Counted from the stretch's first letter, positions 1 to 8,963 are shown. The stretch: 47,709 bases of DNA from an uncultured Bacillaceae bacterium (GCA_937925695.1 CALAMD010000032.1:1-47709), one strand, 5' to 3'. Notes: generated by a model from the sequence alone, not told the origin. Program-made: numbers and translations.

Positions 1-528
1 CTTGTCCAATTGTATTTTATCTTCTATGGGTTTCCGATGCTACCTGTTGTTGGGAGTTTCTTAACATTTAGTCCGTTTATGAGTGGCGTCATTGCCCTCG
101 GTGTTCACTTTAGTACCTATATTAGTGAAGTCTATCGTTCGGGTATCGAAAGCATCGATAAAGGTCAATGGGAAGCTTCTAAGGCATTAAACTTTTCAAC
201 TAGAAAGAAGTGGACCCAAATCATTTTCCCTCAAGCTATACCGCCAATCGTGCCCATGTTAGGTAATTATTTGATCATTCTCTTTAAAGAAGTACCGCTC
301 GCATCAACTATTGGTGTATTAGGGATACTACAATTAGCGAATAACTATGGTGCTAAAACATTCAATTATGTTGAACCATATACAATCGTAGCGCTATTAT
401 TCTTAATTTTAAGCTATCCTTCTGCTTTGCTCATAAAAAAACTGGAGAAAAAGCTAAATCGAAAATTTGATAAAAATACTATTTTAAGAGAAACTAATAA
501 TAGTCTAAGGGGGATAAAATATGGCTAA
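1..528 (+). CDS. ehuD: Ectoine/hydroxyectoine-type ABC transporter permease (EhuD-like), 5' truncated
   Basis: The reading frame is open from the first base, so the N-terminus lies outside the window. It encodes an inner-membrane permease of the polar amino acid (HisM) family. Visible are hydrophobic segments and the cytoplasmic EAA loop (EVYRSGIESIDKGQWEASKA, followed by a PQAIPP motif) that docks on the ATPase. The wording QWEASKALNF and PQAIPPIVPMLGNYLI is close to EhuD as I remember it. It overlaps the next gene by 8 bases, so the two are translationally coupled. The solute-binding protein and the partner permease would lie to the left. Substrate is inferred mainly from the neighbouring ATPase; another compatible solute or amino acid remains possible. 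Confidence 0.7.
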   Translation, partial: LVQLYFIFYGFPMLPVVGSFLTFSPFMSGVIALGVHFSTYISEVYRSGIESIDKGQWEASKALNFSTRKKWTQIIFPQAIPPIVPMLGNYLIILFKEVPLASTIGVLGILQLANNYGAKTFNYVEPYTIVALLFLILSYPSALLIKKLEKKLNRKFDKNTILRETNNSLRGIKYG

Positions 529-1291
529 ACCTATTGTTCAATATAAAGATGTCTATAAATCATTTGGAGATGTTGACGTATTAAAAGGTATTAATTTAGA
601 CATTATGCCGAATGAAAAAGTAGCGATCATTGGGCCAAGTGGATCGGGAAAGACAACGATTATCCGGATGCTTATGACACTTGAAGAGCCGACCTCAGGA
701 GCGATTTATGTTGATGGGGAAAATTTATGGCAAATGGAGAAAAATGGCGTTCTGGTTCCGGCCAATGAAAAACATTTACGAAAAATCCGTGGTAAAATCG
801 GGATGGTTTTCCAACACTTTAACTTGTTTCCACATATGACCATCCTGGAAAATTGTATGACAGCCCCGATTCACGTACAAAAAGTGGATAAAGAGACTGC
901 TAAACAACGGGCGATCGAAATGTTAAATAAAGTTGGTTTAGGTGACAGGTTGGATCATTACCCGAACCAATTATCCGGAGGACAAAAGCAACGGGTTGCG
1001 ATGGCACGAGCATTGGTCATGAAACCAAAAATCATGCTCTTTGATGAAGTGACCTCAGCCCTTGATCCCGAACTCGTAGGTGAAGTATTAGAAGTCATCC
1101 GTGAGATTGCGAAGGAAGACGACATGGCGATGGTTCTTGTTACTCATGAAATGGACTTCGCTTTAGACATTGCTGATCGGGTCGTCTTTCTCGATGAAGG
1201 TGTTATTGCCGAAAGTGGCGATCCCCATGAAGTACTAGAACACTCTGAGAACGAACGCTTACAAAGCTTTTTAAGCCGGTTTAGAAAATAA
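521..1291 (+). CDS. ehuA: Ectoine/hydroxyectoine-type ABC transporter ATP-binding protein
   Basis: This 256-residue cytoplasmic ATPase energises uptake through the adjacent permease. Walker A is at residues 38-45 (GPSGSGKT), the signature LSGGQ at 151-155, Walker B with catalytic Glu at 171-176 (IMLFDE) and the switch His in VTHE. An insertion at about residues 69-88 (LWQMEKNGVLVPANEKHLRK), between Walker A and the Q-loop, is typical of EhuA and distinguishes it from GlnQ-type ATPases. AAGGGGG just upstream of the ATG is the ribosome binding site. A hairpin follows at once, so this is the last gene of the operon. Family assignment is secure; ectoine specificity is likely but not proven. Confidence 0.8.
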   Translation: MAKPIVQYKDVYKSFGDVDVLKGINLDIMPNEKVAIIGPSGSGKTTIIRMLMTLEEPTSGAIYVDGENLWQMEKNGVLVPANEKHLRKIRGKIGMVFQHFNLFPHMTILENCMTAPIHVQKVDKETAKQRAIEMLNKVGLGDRLDHYPNQLSGGQKQRVAMARALVMKPKIMLFDEVTSALDPELVGEVLEVIREIAKEDDMAMVLVTHEMDFALDIADRVVFLDEGVIAESGDPHEVLEHSENERLQSFLSRFRK

Positions 1292-1301
1292 GATTAAAAA
1301 A

Positions 1302-1340
1302 AAGCATTGATCAATCAATATGAAATTGGTCAATGCTTCT
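1302..1340. terminator. Bidirectional terminator between ehuA and murB
   Basis: A 14-base arm at 1302-1315 pairs with 1325-1338 (one G-T pair). On the minus strand the stem is followed by a run of eight T, on plus by CTTT, so it fits murB best and ehuA less well. Confidence 0.75.
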
Positions 1341-1351
1341 TTAAATTGGTC

Positions 1352-2269
1352 CTACTCATCTTCCCCAATAATTCTCACTTCTCGCTCAAGTGTCACACCA
1401 AATTTTTCTTTCACTTTTTGCTGAACATAATGAATTAAAGCAATATAGTCTTTTGCTGTACAATTGTCCTTGTTAATAATAAATCCTGCATGTTTGCGTG
1501 ATACTTCCGCACCACCAATTTGCTTACCTTGTAAACCACTATCTTGAATAAGTTTGCCTGCATAATATCCTGGTGGGCGTTTAAAAACACTGCCACAGGA
1601 AGGGTACTCTAACGGCTGTTTTGATTCACGTTTATACGTTAAGTCATCCATGACTGCTTTGATATCATCGTAATTCCCCTCAGCAAGCTGAAAAGTGGCT
1701 TCTAAGACAATATATCCGTGATCGGGAATATTACTTGTGCGATATGATAAATCCAATTCCTCTGCCTGAAGCGTTATGATATTGCCATCACGATCTGCAA
1801 CAACGGTTGATTCTAATACATCTTTGATTTCGCCGCCATAGGCACCAGCATTCATATATAATGCCCCACCTACTGAACCGGGAATTCCACACGCAAACTC
1901 AAGTCCTGTTAATTCATGTTTTAACGCTTTTCTTGAGACATGAATAATTTCCGCACCAGCTTGGGCAACAAGCTTTGTTCCTGTGACATGCATCCCATTT
2001 AATTTCGCTAAATTCATTACAATGCCACGAATACCACCGTCTCTGATGATTAAATTTGAACCATTACCTAGCAATGTAAAAGGTATTTGTTCACGATTAG
2101 CAAACTGAATAATTTGCTGGACTTGCTCATACGTTTCTGGTGTTACAAAAAAATCAGCTTTACCACCTAAACGAGTATACGTATATTCTTTTAACGGTTG
2201 ATCGACAACAATATTGTTTGTCGAAACCATATCTACTAATTGAAGATATATTTCATGATGAGTTCTCAA
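1352..2269 (-). CDS. murB: UDP-N-acetylenolpyruvoylglucosamine reductase MurB
   Basis: This FAD-dependent cytoplasmic enzyme makes UDP-N-acetylmuramate in the second committed step of peptidoglycan precursor synthesis. It has 305 residues, usual for the Bacillus type. FAD-binding motifs are LGNGSNLI (67-74) and GIPGSVGGALYMNAGAYGGE (about 128-147). Catalytic elements are SYRTS (Arg about 177), the serine in GSVFKRP (about 227) and the C-terminal Glu in LEREVRI. The start is TTG, preceded by AAAGGATGG at a spacing of 6; an in-frame stop lies just upstream, so no longer form is possible. It stands alone between two terminators. Confidence 0.95.
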   Translation of the reverse strand: MRTHHEIYLQLVDMVSTNNIVVDQPLKEYTYTRLGGKADFFVTPETYEQVQQIIQFANREQIPFTLLGNGSNLIIRDGGIRGIVMNLAKLNGMHVTGTKLVAQAGAEIIHVSRKALKHELTGLEFACGIPGSVGGALYMNAGAYGGEIKDVLESTVVADRDGNIITLQAEELDLSYRTSNIPDHGYIVLEATFQLAEGNYDDIKAVMDDLTYKRESKQPLEYPSCGSVFKRPPGYYAGKLIQDSGLQGKQIGGAEVSRKHAGFIINKDNCTAKDYIALIHYVQQKVKEKFGVTLEREVRIIGEDE

Positions 2270-2328
2270 CTGAATCCATCCTTTTGCTGTTCATAATAAA
2301 AACCTTACTTGTTATCTATATCTATTTC

Positions 2329-2374
2329 ATTATAAATTATTGCTCGTTTGCTTACCAGAATTTTTACAAACGAG
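2329..2374 (-). promoter_or_regulatory. Candidate murB promoter with inverted repeat
   Basis: On the minus strand TATAAT (2329-2334) stands 17 bases from a weak -35, TGGTAA (2352-2357). An 8-base inverted repeat CTCGTTTG/CAAACGAG (2343-2350 and 2367-2374) brackets the -35 and could be an operator. The -35 matches consensus poorly, so this is tentative. Nothing else is visible in the 2270-2462 gap. Confidence 0.4.
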
Positions 2375-2462
2375 AAAGTGTGAATGATCTTTTTATGTAA
2401 ATTCACGAAACAATTGTAACATATTATATGCGATAAAAAACAATTGGTACATTAGCCTAATC

Positions 2463-2505
2463 AAAAAAAGACCAAACATGGCGTAAAATAAACCCATGTT
2501 TGGTC
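2463..2505 (-). terminator. Terminator of the SurA_N-like lipoprotein gene
   Basis: A perfect 12-base stem, GACCAAACATGG at 2470-2481 and its complement at 2494-2505, is followed on the minus strand by seven T. Confidence 0.85.
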
Positions 2506-2515
2506 AAAGAATGAA

Positions 2516-3217
2516 TTATAGGTTCTTCTCAATATCTGCTTCTTCTCTTAACTGGGATAATTGTTCCTCAACATATTCATACTTCTTTTGGTTGATCAAT
2601 TCTGTTTTCAGGTACTCAGCAACTTCCTCCAATTCTGGAAAATCTTCTTCCTCACCTTTCAGTTCCTGATACAATTCCTCAACTTCGTCATTAGACACTT
2701 CAATTTCAGGCATTGTCTCAGTTACATATTTTTCATATAAAAGTGAAAAGTGAAGTTGTTCTTTGAATTCCTCTTCAGTAATTTGGTTAACTTCTAAAAA
2801 GCTAACGAATTGTTCAGTCGTTACTTCATCTTTGATAGACTTAAACTCTTCATCAAGTTCTTCTGTCGTTACCGATACTTCTTTTTGTTCAGCATCTTGC
2901 TTCAGCAGTTCCTGGTCAATCAACATTTCTAATGTTTGTTCTTTAAGAGCTTCTAAGTCACTTATATCTTGACGATACTGGTGTAAGCGAATTTTGTTTT
3001 GTACATATAGGGAATTATATTGTTCACCCATTATTTCAGTTTCATTAATCGTTAACACAATTTCATCATCATCAACTAGTTCTTCATCGGAAAACTCAAC
3101 CGTTTCTACTTCAGACTCATTATTATTTTCTGTCTCATTTTCACTGCTACCACAGGCTACTAATAGCCCTAGCATCAATAACAGGCTAAAAATTAATAAA
3201 CTCTTCCTCATCGTCAT
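2516..3217 (-). CDS. SurA N-terminal-like lipoprotein lacking a PPIase domain
   Basis: This is a predicted 233-residue lipoprotein. It has a signal peptide with the lipobox LLVAC (Cys22), an acidic Asn/Glu linker to about residue 45, then a helical domain rich in charged residues. The pattern VLTINETEIMGEQYNSLY followed by LEMLIDQELLKQDAEQKEV is that of SurA/PrsA N-terminal chaperone domains. No parvulin-type PPIase motif follows; the protein ends soon after a second helical stretch (EYLKTELINQKKYEYVEEQL). It probably acts outside the membrane as a folding helper or scaffold, by inference only. It is a single-gene unit with its own terminator. The start is the first of two close ATG codons behind AAGGAT. 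Confidence 0.75.
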   Translation of the reverse strand: MTMRKSLLIFSLLLMLGLLVACGSSENETENNNESEVETVEFSDEELVDDDEIVLTINETEIMGEQYNSLYVQNKIRLHQYRQDISDLEALKEQTLEMLIDQELLKQDAEQKEVSVTTEELDEEFKSIKDEVTTEQFVSFLEVNQITEEEFKEQLHFSLLYEKYVTETMPEIEVSNDEVEELYQELKGEEEDFPELEEVAEYLKTELINQKKYEYVEEQLSQLREEADIEKNL

Positions 3218-3401
3218 CAGATCCTTCTGCCATAGATAATCTTATATATATCCTGTTCATCAATCGCTATCATATACGAATTAACGGTTTTGCTAAAAAC
3301 CTTAATTACCATTTACAGCTATTAAAAACTAGCTAGTAAGTTCACTATTCACTTTAGTATAGTTTGCTAATCTAAGCAATTAATAAAGCCTTGATACAAA
3401 A

Positions 3402-3444
3402 ATAAAGTAAGAGTTACCTATACAAATGAGGTTTCTCTTACTTT
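3402..3444 (-). terminator. Terminator of the yclNOPQ operon
   Basis: AAAGTAAGAG (3404-3413) pairs with CTCTTACTTT (3435-3444); on the minus strand the stem runs into ATTTTTG. It lies 58 bases beyond the yclQ stop. The remaining 3218-3401 gap contains only a possible -10 (TATACT on minus, 3356-3361). Confidence 0.75.
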
Positions 3445-3501
3445 AGATTGAATACTTTCCTAACTGAAAAGCCAATATTTGATTATCCTATTAAAAGTTT
3501 T

Positions 3502-4437
3502 TTACTCAAAACTTTCGTTAATTTCAGCAACCATCTCAGATACAGAAATGAGTCCACCACCAGATAAATACCAAAAATCAGGATCTAAGTAATAAATACG
3601 ATCATTTTGATAGGCTGACGTGTTTTGAACCAGCTTATTTTCGACAAGAGTTTGTGCTGAAGATTTTCCATCAACCGCTGCTGTACGATCAATTACATAA
3701 ATAATATCCGGATTCTGTTCAAGCACATATTCAAATGAGATCGTTTGTCCATGGGTTGATGCTTCAATATTGTCATCCACTGCTTTAACCCCGAACACAT
3801 CATGAATCAATCCAAATCTTGAATTTGGACCATATGCATTTATGTTATCATCATTTACTAATAGGATAAGGGCCTCTTCTTCGCTTGTTGATGTTTTTTC
3901 TTGCAATGAGGAAATTGACTGTTCAATTTCTTCATAGGCTTTCGCAACTTCAGCTTCTTTATCAAATATCTTACCGATCATGTTTAGGTTTTCCTTAAAA
4001 GATTCCATGTAGCGTGACGTGTCCACGGCAAGATAAACTGTCGGTGCCAGTTCTGATAATTGGTCATATAATGTGGATTGACGACCAGAAATAATAATTA
4101 AGTCAGGATCTATCTCGGAAATTTTTTCAAAGTCCGGCTCCTTTAAAGAACCGACATTTTCATAATCACTTGACTCATATTTTTCTAGATATGCAGGAAT
4201 ATTACCTTGTGGCACACCAACAACCTCAATGCCTAACTTGTCCAATGTATCTAAAGAACCAAAATCAAAGACGACGATTTTTTCTGGATTAACAGGCACA
4301 TCCGTTTCACCTAGTTCATGATTGATGGTGATCGTTGGACCAGTATCACCAGTATTAGATGATTGCTCGGGTGTTTGACAAGCTATCACACCCATTGCAA
4401 GGATTATCATCATCACAAATCCAAAGAGCTTTTTCAT
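3502..4437 (-). CDS. yclQ: Petrobactin-type siderophore-binding lipoprotein YclQ
   Basis: Extracellular substrate-binding lipoprotein of the iron-siderophore importer. It has 311 residues, a signal peptide with lipobox GVIAC (Cys20) and a class III periplasmic-binding fold. Stretches such as VVFDFGSLDTLDKLGIE, VGSLKEPDFEKI, LDPDLIIISGRQS, GLIHDVFGVKA and YYLDPDFWYLSGGGL correspond closely to B. subtilis YclQ from memory, which binds petrobactin and its photoproduct. It follows yclP by 12 bases behind AAGGGG and is the last gene of the operon. Regulation by iron is inferred from the Fur box before yclN. Confidence 0.9.
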   Translation of the reverse strand: MKKLFGFVMMIILAMGVIACQTPEQSSNTGDTGPTITINHELGETDVPVNPEKIVVFDFGSLDTLDKLGIEVVGVPQGNIPAYLEKYESSDYENVGSLKEPDFEKISEIDPDLIIISGRQSTLYDQLSELAPTVYLAVDTSRYMESFKENLNMIGKIFDKEAEVAKAYEEIEQSISSLQEKTSTSEEEALILLVNDDNINAYGPNSRFGLIHDVFGVKAVDDNIEASTHGQTISFEYVLEQNPDIIYVIDRTAAVDGKSSAQTLVENKLVQNTSAYQNDRIYYLDPDFWYLSGGGLISVSEMVAEINESFE

Positions 4438-4449
4438 TGAACTATCCCC

Positions 4450-5208
4450 TTAATCAAAATAGAAACAGATTCGTTGGTTATTAATATTTTCAACCTTAAA
4501 ATCCATGTCATAAATATCCTTTAACACACATTCATCAATGACATCACATGTGCGTCCTTGTTTAACAATTCGACCATCTTTCAAGGCAACAATATGATCT
4601 GAATAACAGGAAGCAAAGTTAATATCATGAATAACGAGTATAATCGTCTTACCGAGTTCATCAACTAAGCGTCTTAATGTTTTCATAATTTGTACAGCGT
4701 GACGCATATCTAAATTATTTAAAGGCTCATCTAGTAAAATATATTCTGTGTCCTGAGCTAATACCATGGCAATATGGGCCCGTTGGCGTTGGCCACCACT
4801 CAGCTCGTCTAAATATCTATCTTGCAGATCTTGTAACTCCATATAGTCAATCGCTTCATCAACCTTTTGCCAATCTTCCTTCTTCAATCTTCCTTTTGAG
4901 TGAGGAAAACGACCAAAGGAAACTAACTCGCGAACAGTGATTTTTAAATTGACAGCATTGGACTGTTTCAAAATAGAAATCTTTTTTGATAAATCATCGC
5001 TCTTTGTTTTCCTTATATTTTTACCATCTATCGTAATCTCACCACTATCACTAGCGAGTAGGCGACTAATCATGGAAATCAATGTACTTTTTCCTGCACC
5101 ATTTGGACCGATAAACGAAGTAATCGTCCCTTTTTCGATCGTCAACGAAATATCTTCGATGACTTTCTTCTCAGCAAACGACTTTGAAACACGTTTTAGA
5201 GTTACCAT
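4450..5208 (-). CDS. yclP: Siderophore ABC transporter ATP-binding protein YclP
   Basis: This 252-residue ATPase powers siderophore import. Walker A is GPNGAGKST (about 34-42), the signature is LSGGQRQR, Walker B is YILLDEPLNNLD and the switch motif is VIHD. The variant LKQSNAVNLKITVRELVSFG around the Q-loop is typical of FepC/FhuC-like iron transporters. It overlaps the end of yclO by 7 bases, with an AAAGGAG ribosome binding site, so translation is coupled. Confidence 0.9.
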   Translation of the reverse strand: MVTLKRVSKSFAEKKVIEDISLTIEKGTITSFIGPNGAGKSTLISMISRLLASDSGEITIDGKNIRKTKSDDLSKKISILKQSNAVNLKITVRELVSFGRFPHSKGRLKKEDWQKVDEAIDYMELQDLQDRYLDELSGGQRQRAHIAMVLAQDTEYILLDEPLNNLDMRHAVQIMKTLRRLVDELGKTIILVIHDINFASCYSDHIVALKDGRIVKQGRTCDVIDECVLKDIYDMDFKVENINNQRICFYFD

Positions 5209-6152
5209 GATCGATTCTCCTTTAATAAAAGATATATAAAATAAACGCCACCGATAAAATTAATGATGACACTAATTGTTGTTTGAAAAGTGAATACTTT
5301 CTCGACAATAAATTGGCCACCAATTAAGGCAATCACACTGATTAACATAGAACCTAAAATAAGATAAAAATGACGATAGGTTTTAAATAATTGATAAGCT
5401 AGATTGACAACAAGTAAGCCTAAAAATGTGATTGGTCCGATTAATGCTGTCGCAACTGATGTTAAAATCGCTACGACTATTAATAAATGCTTCACGACCT
5501 GATCATAGGGAACACCTAAGTTAATGGCTTGGTCTTTCCCAAGGGCTAATACGTCCAGGTACCGATAAAAACGCAAGAAATATAAAATAGTTAAACCAAT
5601 AATGATCATCGAGAGATAAACAAGATCCTCGTTTACATTGTTGATACTTGCAAACATTCGATCTTGAGCGACCATAAACTCATTTGGATCAATTAATACT
5701 TGCATAAATGAAGTAAAACTATCAAAAAAAGTACCTAAAACGATGCCAATAAGTAGCAGAAAATATATGTTGTTATTTTCACCTTTAAACAAGAAATGAT
5801 AGATCAAAAAAGCAAATAAGATCATGAACAAGATCGATAATAAAAAATTCAAATGGCTATCCATCATCACAAGGGACCTAGAGCCAAACATAAAAATAAT
5901 CGAAACTTGAATTAGTAAATATAAAGAATCTAGCCCCATTACACTTGGCGTTAAAATACGGTTATGGGTAATCGTCATAAAGATTGTTGTCGAAAAAGCA
6001 ATTGCACCGCCGGTTAACATGATGACTAACACTTTAATAACTCTTCTTGGCAGTATATAGGCAATATTCCCAGTTAAATCATAAAAAATATAGAGCATAG
6101 CAAGCGAGATAGCGATAATCGATAGAACAATGATTTTACGCCTATAAACCAT
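5202..6152 (-). CDS. yclO: Siderophore ABC transporter permease YclO
   Basis: FecCD-family permease of 316 residues with about nine hydrophobic segments. The family loop that contacts the ATPase is recognisable around LGKDQAINLGVPYDQV, followed by GPITFLGLLVVNLAYQL. It forms a heterodimeric channel with YclN. The start overlaps the yclN stop by 11 bases, behind AAGGAG. The gene order N-O-P-Q is identical to the B. subtilis petrobactin locus. Confidence 0.9.
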   Translation of the reverse strand: MVYRRKIIVLSIIAISLAMLYIFYDLTGNIAYILPRRVIKVLVIMLTGGAIAFSTTIFMTITHNRILTPSVMGLDSLYLLIQVSIIFMFGSRSLVMMDSHLNFLLSILFMILFAFLIYHFLFKGENNNIYFLLLIGIVLGTFFDSFTSFMQVLIDPNEFMVAQDRMFASINNVNEDLVYLSMIIIGLTILYFLRFYRYLDVLALGKDQAINLGVPYDQVVKHLLIVVAILTSVATALIGPITFLGLLVVNLAYQLFKTYRHFYLILGSMLISVIALIGGQFIVEKVFTFQTTISVIINFIGGVYFIYLLLKENRSW

Positions 6153-7095
6153 ATTTTTTTCTCCTTAAGAGCAAATAAATAAAAATTGTACTACCGATTA
6201 CACCAACTGTTAAGCTGATGGGTATCTCATAGGGATAGATAATAATGCGACCAATGATATCACATACTAACAAAAAGATAGCTCCTAATAATGCTGTATG
6301 TATCAGATTTCGCTTTAAATGATCGCCTCGATAAATTGAAACAATATTTGGAATAATTAAACCTAAAAAAGGAATCACGCCAATCGTTAAAACGACGGAA
6401 GCTGTTACTAAAGCAACAATGATTAATCCTAGATTGACAACTTGACGATAATTAAGTCCTAAATTTTTTGAAAAATCTTCACCCATTCCTGCTATCGTAA
6501 ATCTATTGGCAAAAGCATAAGCAATGACTAAGATTGGCAGGCTGACATACATCAACTCATAATTGCCACTCATAATCATTGAAAAGTCCCCTTGCATCCA
6601 GGAAGCCATATTTTGAATGAAGTCATATCGATAGGCAATAAAAGTTGCAATTGAACTAATGATATTACCAAACATTAAGCCGATTAAAGGAATAAAAATT
6701 GCATCCTTAAACTTCACTCGATCTAAAATTCTCATAAAAATAATGGTTCCTGCTAAAGCAAATATAAAGGCAACAATCATTTTGGGCAGAGGACTTGCTG
6801 TTGTAAAAACAATAAGAGAAACAAGTATACCTAATCTTGCAGCATCCATCGTACCTGCCGTTGTTGGCGATACGAATTTATTTTGACTGAGCTGCTGCAT
6901 AATTAAACCACATACGCTGATGCTCATGCCTGCAATTAAAATACTGATTAGCCGTGGGATCCGACTAATCAATAATATTTGGATTTGCATTTCATCGAAT
7001 GCAAACAAATCCACTATTGATATATGAGAAACGCCAATGAATAACGATGCGATAGATAACACAATTAGTGCAATCAGTAAATAACGAATTCTCAT
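6142..7095 (-). CDS. yclN: Siderophore ABC transporter permease YclN
   Basis: First gene of the iron-siderophore import operon, 317 residues, FecCD family. About nine membrane segments are visible. Family motifs include RIPRLISILIAGMSISVCGLI at the second segment, GMGEDFSKNLGLNYRQV (ATPase-docking loop) and GVIPFLGLIIPNIV. The start ATG has GAGGAC nine bases upstream. A near-consensus Fur box lies 59 bases upstream of the start codon, so expression should rise when iron is short. Confidence 0.9.
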   Translation of the reverse strand: MRIRYLLIALIVLSIASLFIGVSHISIVDLFAFDEMQIQILLISRIPRLISILIAGMSISVCGLIMQQLSQNKFVSPTTAGTMDAARLGILVSLIVFTTASPLPKMIVAFIFALAGTIIFMRILDRVKFKDAIFIPLIGLMFGNIISSIATFIAYRYDFIQNMASWMQGDFSMIMSGNYELMYVSLPILVIAYAFANRFTIAGMGEDFSKNLGLNYRQVVNLGLIIVALVTASVVLTIGVIPFLGLIIPNIVSIYRGDHLKRNLIHTALLGAIFLLVCDIIGRIIIYPYEIPISLTVGVIGSTIFIYLLLRRKKYGL

Positions 7096-7147
7096 TCAAA
7101 ATGTCCTCTTCTACGCACTTAATAATCATTATTAAATTCTACTCGTT

Positions 7148-7178
7148 CTAATTAATAATGATATTCATTATCAATTAG
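7148..7178 (-). promoter_or_regulatory. Fur box of the yclNOPQ operon
   Basis: The 19 bases at 7154-7172, read on minus as GATAATGAATATCATTATT, match the classical Fur box GATAATGATAATCATTATC at 16 of 19 positions. The symmetry continues outward (CTAATT/AATTAG) to a 31-base imperfect palindrome. A second, weaker A/T palindrome at 7119-7135 could be an additional half site. Confidence 0.8.
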
Positions 7179-7227
7179 AACTTTGACTTGAGTATATCAC
7201 ATTATAATATAGCAGGCAATTACATTT

Positions 7228-7268
7228 ACAAAAAAACGAACAAACTATTATGAAATAGCATGTTCGTT
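7228..7268. terminator. Terminator downstream of the DsbA-family gene
   Basis: AACGAACA (7235-7242) pairs with TGTTCGTT (7261-7268). On minus the stem is followed by TTTTTTTGT. The loop is 18 bases, somewhat long. Confidence 0.65.
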
Positions 7269-7292
7269 TATTTTCAATTTCCTCATATGCCA

Positions 7293-8021
7293 TTATTCAA
7301 TTTTCCGGCACCCATCACTATCACAATAATAGGTCAAATTAGACTGTTTCACTGAGAACTCTTGGAGATTATGATCACATTCCTCTTGCCAAACTTTATG
7401 AAGGACATCGATAAAAACTTCTATTGGTTGGATACCAGACATAGCATACATCTCATTAAAAACAAAAAAAGGAACTGTCGATATCCCTAGTTCTTCCGCT
7501 TGTTCTTCGTCGCATCGTACTTTTTTTGTAAATTTGCATGTTTGTAAAATCAATTCAGCTTGCAGAGGATCAAGACCAGCTTTTGAGGCAAGGTCGATTA
7601 ATATATCATGATCACTAATATTCAATCCTTTAAAGAAAAAGGCATTGAATAATATATTCACAAATTTATTCCCTTTTTGTTGTTGATAGGCATATTTCAT
7701 AAGCCGATGGGCATCAAAGGTATTGAGAAATGGGAGTGTATTCATATCGAAGGTTACATTACCATCTGCTGTTTGAGTTTGCAAATGAGTGAGTAGGTCG
7801 TTGCTACTTGTATTGGATAGGTGATGTTGATCAATTTGGTCTTCAATATATTCAAGAATACGCTGATAGTCATTTTCATGATGTCTGGCGTCTATTTCAT
7901 AGCTACGATATTGAATAAAAATCTTATCTTTATGTGGGAATTGGTCTATAGCTGTTTCTAATCTCTGTTTGCCAAGGTAACAAAACGGGCAGATAAAATC
8001 TGTCCATATTTCTATTTTCAT
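7293..8021 (-). CDS. DsbA/FrnE-family thiol oxidoreductase
   Basis: Cytoplasmic thioredoxin-fold protein of 242 residues in the DsbA subfamily related to FrnE and 2-hydroxychromene-2-carboxylate isomerases. The active-site CPFC is at residues 11-14 (WTDFICPFCYLGKQ), and the cis-proline loop is GISTVPFFVFNE. There is no signal peptide. I chose ATG at 8021 because GGGGTG lies 6 bases upstream; a GTG nine bases earlier has no ribosome binding site. It probably handles cytosolic disulfides or electrophile stress; the substrate is unknown. It is a single-gene unit. Confidence 0.8.
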   Translation of the reverse strand: MKIEIWTDFICPFCYLGKQRLETAIDQFPHKDKIFIQYRSYEIDARHHENDYQRILEYIEDQIDQHHLSNTSSNDLLTHLQTQTADGNVTFDMNTLPFLNTFDAHRLMKYAYQQQKGNKFVNILFNAFFFKGLNISDHDILIDLASKAGLDPLQAELILQTCKFTKKVRCDEEQAEELGISTVPFFVFNEMYAMSGIQPIEVFIDVLHKVWQEECDHNLQEFSVKQSNLTYYCDSDGCRKIE

Positions 8022-8049
8022 TTTTAACACCCCGTTCTAAAAATATTTT

Positions 8050-8084
8050 AGCACAATCGAATCTTGCATAGATACTGTTGTGCT
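8050..8084 (-). terminator. Weak terminator downstream of the MBL-fold gene
   Basis: AGCACAA (8050-8056) pairs with TTGTGCT (8078-8084) around a 21-base loop. On minus the T-run is interrupted (AAAATATTTTT), so efficiency is doubtful. Confidence 0.4.
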
Positions 8085-8099
8085 TATAATGAGGGGAGA

Positions 8100-8963
8100 T
8101 TAATGAAGGTTCTTTTTATCATGAACATATTTTCCATACGCTGGAACAGCTACTTGATCAAAATGACTAATCAACCGGGTTAAACCAATCTGAAATTCTT
8201 CACCATACATTGCTGGTCCATGCCCAGGAATGACAGTTTGTATAGGGAGGGAGGCGAGTTTTTCGACAGATTGACGAGCTAAATCCCAATCAGTTGTCAA
8301 ATATCGAGGTGGACCATTTACTTCTGCTTTTTGCATCATAACATTATAAAAAGAATCCTGGCGAACTGTTATTAAAGCATCCCCTGAAATTAACAAGCCA
8401 TCTTGCTCTCGAAATAATGCGATATGACCTGGCGAATGACCAGGCGTATGCACCCAACGCCAATCAGGTAAGTATGGAACTTCACCATGGTCTGGTATGG
8501 CTAATACATGATCTCCTAGGTTTATGGGTTTTGTTGGAAATATAGACGATATTTTTGCGATCAATCCGCCTTCAACAGTATGATCTGGATCGGGATAGCT
8601 TTGTTTTCCCGTTAAGAAAGGTAGTTCTAATGAATGAGCATAAACGGGAATTTTCCATTCTTTTACAATATCAATTAATCCACCTACATGATCAAAGTGT
8701 CCATGTGTTAAAATCACTGCTTTCGGTTTGATGCCTTCACCGAAGCGCTCCGTAGCATTTGCAATTATTTTTTTACTACCATAGGGTAAACCCGCATCAA
8801 CTAATATCCAGTCTTGGTTACTTGGATGGCCAATAAAAATAACATTGGCTATTTGATCTGTATAATAAAATACATCATCTATCACTTCTTCACCCAAATG
8901 ATTCCTGAACGATGTCATCGGAATAAATTTGTAATCTTCACCATACTCGATCCGTTTGTCCAC
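8100..8963 (-). CDS. MBL-fold metallo-hydrolase
   Basis: A 287-residue metallo-beta-lactamase-fold hydrolase with a complete dinuclear zinc site: ILVDAG near 53-58, THGHFDH at 86-92, HTPGHSPGH (about 172-180), SGDALI and the late IPGHGP. It most resembles the broad glyoxalase II/lactonase-like group common in Bacillus, but the true substrate cannot be read from sequence. It has no signal peptide. It is monocistronic, separated from fni by a terminator. Confidence 0.8.
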   Translation of the reverse strand: MDKRIEYGEDYKFIPMTSFRNHLGEEVIDDVFYYTDQIANVIFIGHPSNQDWILVDAGLPYGSKKIIANATERFGEGIKPKAVILTHGHFDHVGGLIDIVKEWKIPVYAHSLELPFLTGKQSYPDPDHTVEGGLIAKISSIFPTKPINLGDHVLAIPDHGEVPYLPDWRWVHTPGHSPGHIALFREQDGLLISGDALITVRQDSFYNVMMQKAEVNGPPRYLTTDWDLARQSVEKLASLPIQTVIPGHGPAMYGEEFQIGLTRLISHFDQVAVPAYGKYVHDKKNLH

